A DNA stretch of 64,000 nucleotides from Himantopus leucocephalus (taxonomy: Eukaryota; Chordata; Aves; Charadriiformes; Recurvirostridae). Below, in pieces: positions 59,601 through 64,000 of the stretch. The stretch's first letter is position 1. Each line of letters starts with the position of its first letter. A program made the position numbers and the translations under genes. Where the stretch lies: NCBI GenBank assembly GCA_003993805.1, contig RSEF01000003.1, positions 36,971,130 through 37,035,129 on the forward strand. The letters run 5' to 3'. The notes beneath the pieces were generated by a model that worked only from the letters and a program-made list of their open reading frames with translations, searched no databases and was not told where the DNA came from.

Positions 59601-62600
59601 AAGCTTACAAATTGAAAATATTTGAATGAAAGTTTTCACATATGTCTAAATGAGTGGAGTATAATTATCAACAATATAAACATTTTTATAGAAAGATCTT
59701 CATGCTTGTATTTACTGGAGTACCATTAAAATCAATATTATTTTTTCACATAATGCAGCAGTACAAATTTTACCCAGTTGCTTTTTATGTATATTTTTAA
59801 AGGCATTCATGGAGGAAAGGCTCACAAATCAATGATCCAAAGCCAATGATCCAAATAGGTAAGAGGCAGAGAACAAAAGCTCAGCAGCCAGGTTTTGAAA
59901 AGGATATATTGCATTGATATTTCTGTCATTTCTTTTGCTCATAACTTACATTTATGAATGAGGTCGATCAAGAAAAATTGGCTTTTGGTCTTAATTTGAA
60001 CTTAAAAGAAGAATCAAGGGCAGCTAAACATGTGGCTGGTTATTTGAGAAAGCAAACAGATTGTGTAGACAGTGTTTTGGATTTTATATAATTAACATAA
60101 GAAGCTTTCTGACACTGTGAGGCTTGTTGGCCAAGAACGAGTTCCTTACAACTGGTCAGCCAAAATAGAAATATTAAATACTCTGCTGTGGCTCATCAGA
60201 GTAAAAGTACAAAATCATACAGTGTGTGCTCTAGAGCACTTTGTGTGGCATTATGTTAATGCCTTAAAACACTCCCTCTTGGTGTTCTGATACTTTATCT
60301 TTTGAAAAAAATTACATGTATAATGCTACTATCTACTGTTTCTCCAAATTGCCATCCGTAATTTGTTTCATTCCACTTTCTCACCAAATGTCCAGGCGAT
60401 AATAGGGGCCACATCCTCAGCTTGTGGAAACTGATACCCCTCCACTAATGTCTGTGATACACCCCACAGGGGTGACTGGAATCTTTGTGCACTCTCAGCT
60501 CTACTTCGGACCCTGCTGAATTTGCTTATTCTTAGAAGACTTCTTCATACTTGGCTTTGTCCCCTGATTTTCCAGTCAGATGGTCTGTAGCAGAGCAGGG
60601 GCTGACATAGTTTTAGCTTGATCTCATTACAAGTTTTTCAATACTCTTTGCTCACACACTCGCAGTTCAAACACCCATTGACAGACGACAAACTCCCCAC
60701 TGCCGCTTTTAGCTTTACCCTTTTACCTTCAAGTACCTCTGTTTTTTCTTTGTGTGACTTCCACTGTTCCCAGCAGCTGCTTGGCTAATGCACCTTTGTC
60801 CAGCTTAAAATAGTAGGTGCTCCACTTCTTTTCAAGCCAATAATCAGGCCAGCTGCTTCTCTGGGGACAAACTCCTCTGAGCGAAGAGCTGTGCTGCTGT
60901 CCTTCAATGCCTACTGTGCACACACTGCTGGTGAGCGCACACGTGTCAAGCGATGCCCTCCACCTTCACTCACACCTCTTCCCGGTGGCACGTACCGCTC
61001 CCCCCACTGCTTTCTGCAGGCTCCAGCACTGACCTCTGTGTCCCTTCATGCCCCAGGTCTCCCTCTGACATGTTTTGGGTTCCCTGTCACACCGGTAGGG
61101 TTAGAGCACTGTCAGCCTTTCCTTGGTGTCCATCTGGAGAGAAGCATCCCTTTGCTCGGTAGATGTTATTGGCTAAATTCCAGGGTCCCAGTGATGTGCT
61201 CATGGGGTTTTGCCCCTCAGATGTTAGAAGCGCACTTGTCTTTTTTTTTTTGGAGGTTTCACTGCTGCTCCTCCCCATAACAGTGAGATTGCAGCTCTAC
61301 TTGTGACAGCAGAATTAAACTCTTCCAGGATTTCATTTATTTTGCACTTTGCTTAATAACATATTCTAAGTACACATACATTCTCCAGACATCGCTGTGT
61401 TTCTCAGATTGCAGTGTTAGAGGTTCATAGTTCACCTGTTCTTCCAGAGTTAATTGAAAACCGTTATGTCCTTAGAGCTGGCCATTGTCGGGAATAAGGA
61501 CACCTCAGAGGTTTTTCCACTCCACTGGCAGCCACTGCTCGTAGATACAATGTGAAGCTCTGATTAAACCACATTTCTGGAGTTTAAGCTCTGCTGAGTG
61601 TTTTAGCTGTTCAATTTTTTTCGCTCAAGCTATTTTCATAGATCATTTTACTTGTGGTACCAGGTGTAATTCAGTAACCATTAAAAAAGGAGGGCTGATG
61701 GCGTTCTGCCTCATTAGGTGCCTGAAGCAGCAGGTCCGTGGCAAGCCCGCCCATGCCAGCTGCAGGAGCCCGGGGAGCCCCACACTGCCCCTTCCACAGT
61801 GCCAGCACAGCAGTTCACGCAGCCACCCAATTACCTGCATTGGGGAACAGACCCAGGTGAAAAATAGCCTCACGAGAGAAAATTGGTTAATTTCCAGCTG
61901 GATCAGTACCCTGAGCCTGGGGTTTTTTTTTCCGTATTTCCAATATCTGTGTTAGCAAAGTGGCAGTGCAGCATAGGGACAAGCAATCATGGCAGGGACC
62001 TGCTTCAGAATGGATTTCCTCCAAAGAAATCCCTGTGGGACCGCAGCCTGAGGGCTGAGCTCTGCTTGCCCTGAACCATTGCAAAATGCCAGAGACAGCT
62101 ACCATTGTATTGCCTTACGTTAGGGCCTCTTCCCTGCTGGAAAGAGGGCTTGGTGGGTTGCATGACTTAAATACTGCATGCCTTGAATCTGGGGAAGGAG
62201 GCAGAGTTAGGGGCATCTACTGGGGCACACGTGCCAAGATTTTTGTGGCTGTGATCAAGCTTGCTCACAGATCCTTAGGACCACACACTTTGAAGGTCTC
62301 ATTTCCAGCATGTAGCATATAGCTCTTCCCTAGTATCTTGGAAACTTCATGAAATCGCTTGGGTAGACTTGCCTGTTTCAGGGGATTTCTGTGTGGAACA
62401 GGCATGATTAGGCTTTATATTCCTTGTGAAAAGCAAGGTGCAGCATTTTACAAATAGGTATTCAGACACAAAGCTATTTCATGTTTTTACCTATGACTAT
62501 GGTGTATTTTAACTTTCAGAAACTTTAAATGAGAAAGGTACAGTTGCTGAAAAAGCAATGAATCACTCAGGCTGAACTTTAACACCCATTCAACATCTAA

Positions 62601-64000
62601 TTAGTTGAATTAGAGCCACTTTGCAAGAGAGTCAATCAATTCTCTAGCTTTAGCTGCCCCAATGGTTCTGAAATTTGATGATGTTATCATTACTTCAGAG
62701 GAGACACTCAGTTAGCATTTTAATAAGTGCATTTTCCCCCAGCACTTTAGCTCTAAACCAGGAACTATCATAAGCTAAATATTATCTGCAAAATGCAGAC
62801 TCTCCTGGGCCAGCAACGTGTCCACATCTGAAAACTTTTCTGGTAGAGCATTCTTATTACTTTCACATGGATCAAGAGAATTAGTATCAACCAGAGTTTC
62901 GCGATGTGCAGAGTGAGAAGGTAATTAACAGGAGAGAATTTGAACTGAAGTAATACCTTTGCAGAAGAAGCTCAAAATGAATTATTAAATTTCACTATTC
63001 ACATATGAATAAATGGTGAGACAAAAGTACCTCCAGAAGGTTTAAACTAGCCTTTAAATAAAAACCAGATGAATATGATGCTACCAGTTTCCTCCAAGTT
63101 AAGCAAATACATTTGATGTTTCACAGGAGCACTGTCAAGCAAAGGCTGAAGATTTCTGTAAAATTTGAAGCATACCAGATAAAAGGATATATGCACATAC
63201 AGTGATCCTAAATTGGCTTTATTTCTTGGCTATTCGCGCTATTCCCTTGGGAAGGGAAGAGGGGGCGCTTGTAGCTCTAAAGTTGCTTGGTCTGACTTCT
63301 AGTCTCTTTGTCTTGCTGAGAAACGGTATGTGGGTTGCTGGATCCTTCCTTCTGCTGTAGGACATTAAGAAATGGCTCAGGACGTAATATCTTTCAAGAC
63401 GCTGTGTGATTTCATGTTGGAAGATGTCTCGCAATGCAGGCCAGTTCTAGGAGGAACCTAGCAAAGGCTGACGCCTATATCACCTCTGAGGCTCTGGATT
63501 AGCTGTCTTTGAGCAGCCTGGCTTTACCAGAGAGAAAGACATGACTCTCCAAAGGCATCTTGTGGAAAAGCAGTAAGCAGGGTGGAAGGAATGGTAATTC
63601 AGCCTCCCAGGTCTGTGTCTTTCCTCTCCGCTGATGCTGTCCCTCCCATCTCTCTCAGGTACGCTGGTGGCCTTTCAGCTTGGGTTCACTCTTTGTTAAC
63701 TTTTTTTAAAACATTACCCTATTTCTTGTGCTTTCTTGAATAAGTACTCTTGCCAAAAGATGGCATAGTTCAAAAGCACTTGAAAGTAACATTTTCAAAC
63801 CCTTCCAGCACACAGCCACCGTGGACAAATTCATTTTTAAAAGTGAAAGTTTCAGAAAAATGGAATGAATGAAAACAAAGATTTAGAATGAAATTGTTGT
63901 GTGTGCCAGACCAACTTCATTTGTTGCAGTTCTCTGCCTTCTTTTGCATGCTTAGTTTTGAGTTTTTTCGTATGTGATAGCATTGCATAAATGTCCATAC
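56637..64000. other. Non-coding stretch, nothing recognised
   Basis: AT-rich, with a TG-rich patch at 59388-59455 that opens three overlapping spurious plus-strand frames. GC-richer spots near 60900-61300 and 61700-62100 contain frames on both strands without splice support. No repeat family was recognised. Confidence 0.35.

Noticed and set aside
59388..59615. Three overlapping Cys/Val-rich plus-strand frames
   Set aside because: They arise from TG-rich low-complexity sequence.
1..64000. CRISPR arrays, bacterial operons, tRNA/rRNA genes, intact retroviral elements
   Set aside because: I looked for regularly spaced repeats, ribosome-binding and operon structure, cloverleaf boxes and LTR pairs and saw none. 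The sequence is vertebrate nuclear DNA.

Overview
This is a window of vertebrate nuclear DNA, most likely from a bird. The base composition is AT-rich, there are no long open reading frames, and genes are split by GT...AG introns. The interspersed repeats are few and are mainly CR1 LINE 3' ends. One of these (46350-46900) ends in the degenerate ATTCTATGA-type terminal repeat typical of avian CR1. Two 100-N gaps (5967-6066, 56537-56636) and three single-N joins (17807, 29770, 38009) show that it is a draft assembly. I see no bacterial, viral or CRISPR features and no tRNA or rRNA gene.

The most informative region is about 7.3-9.2 kb on the minus strand. It holds a chain of short exons that an ORF search misses. 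Five blocks (9208-9110, 8963-8884, 8647-8565, 8314-8110 and 7875-7735) have consensus splice sites, are separated by introns of 146-250 bp, and join without a frame break. An AATAAA signal lies downstream at 7301-7306. I do not recognise the protein. The fourth block carries an in-frame TAA six bases before its donor site, so the locus is a decaying gene, an alternatively terminated transcript, or a sequence error. The 3' end is ambiguous: either the 7875 exon reads on to a stop at 7687-7689, or a 48-base intron leads to two further exons ending at 7361. The 5' end was not found; it lies at higher coordinates.

Layout. 1-5.4 kb is non-coding, with a diverged direct duplication spaced 714 bp and a 175-nt homopurine tract built on an AAAAAG array. 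5.4-7.3 kb has MIR-type SINE remnants and a gap that abuts a CR1 terminus. 7.3-9.2 kb is the split gene. 9.4-32 kb is mostly unannotated intron or intergenic DNA, with a 101-bp repeat flanking a single N, low-complexity stretches and possible conserved non-coding blocks. 32.5-33 kb is a minus-strand CR1. 33-46 kb is non-coding with one candidate exon at 38.5 kb. 46.3-46.9 kb is a plus-strand CR1. 47-64 kb is non-coding, with a CA microsatellite, a degraded CR1 at 51.6 kb and the second gap.

I found no multi-gene system. The findings worth following are the hidden gene and its premature stop, the duplicated non-coding block, and the assembly joins with repeated flanks.
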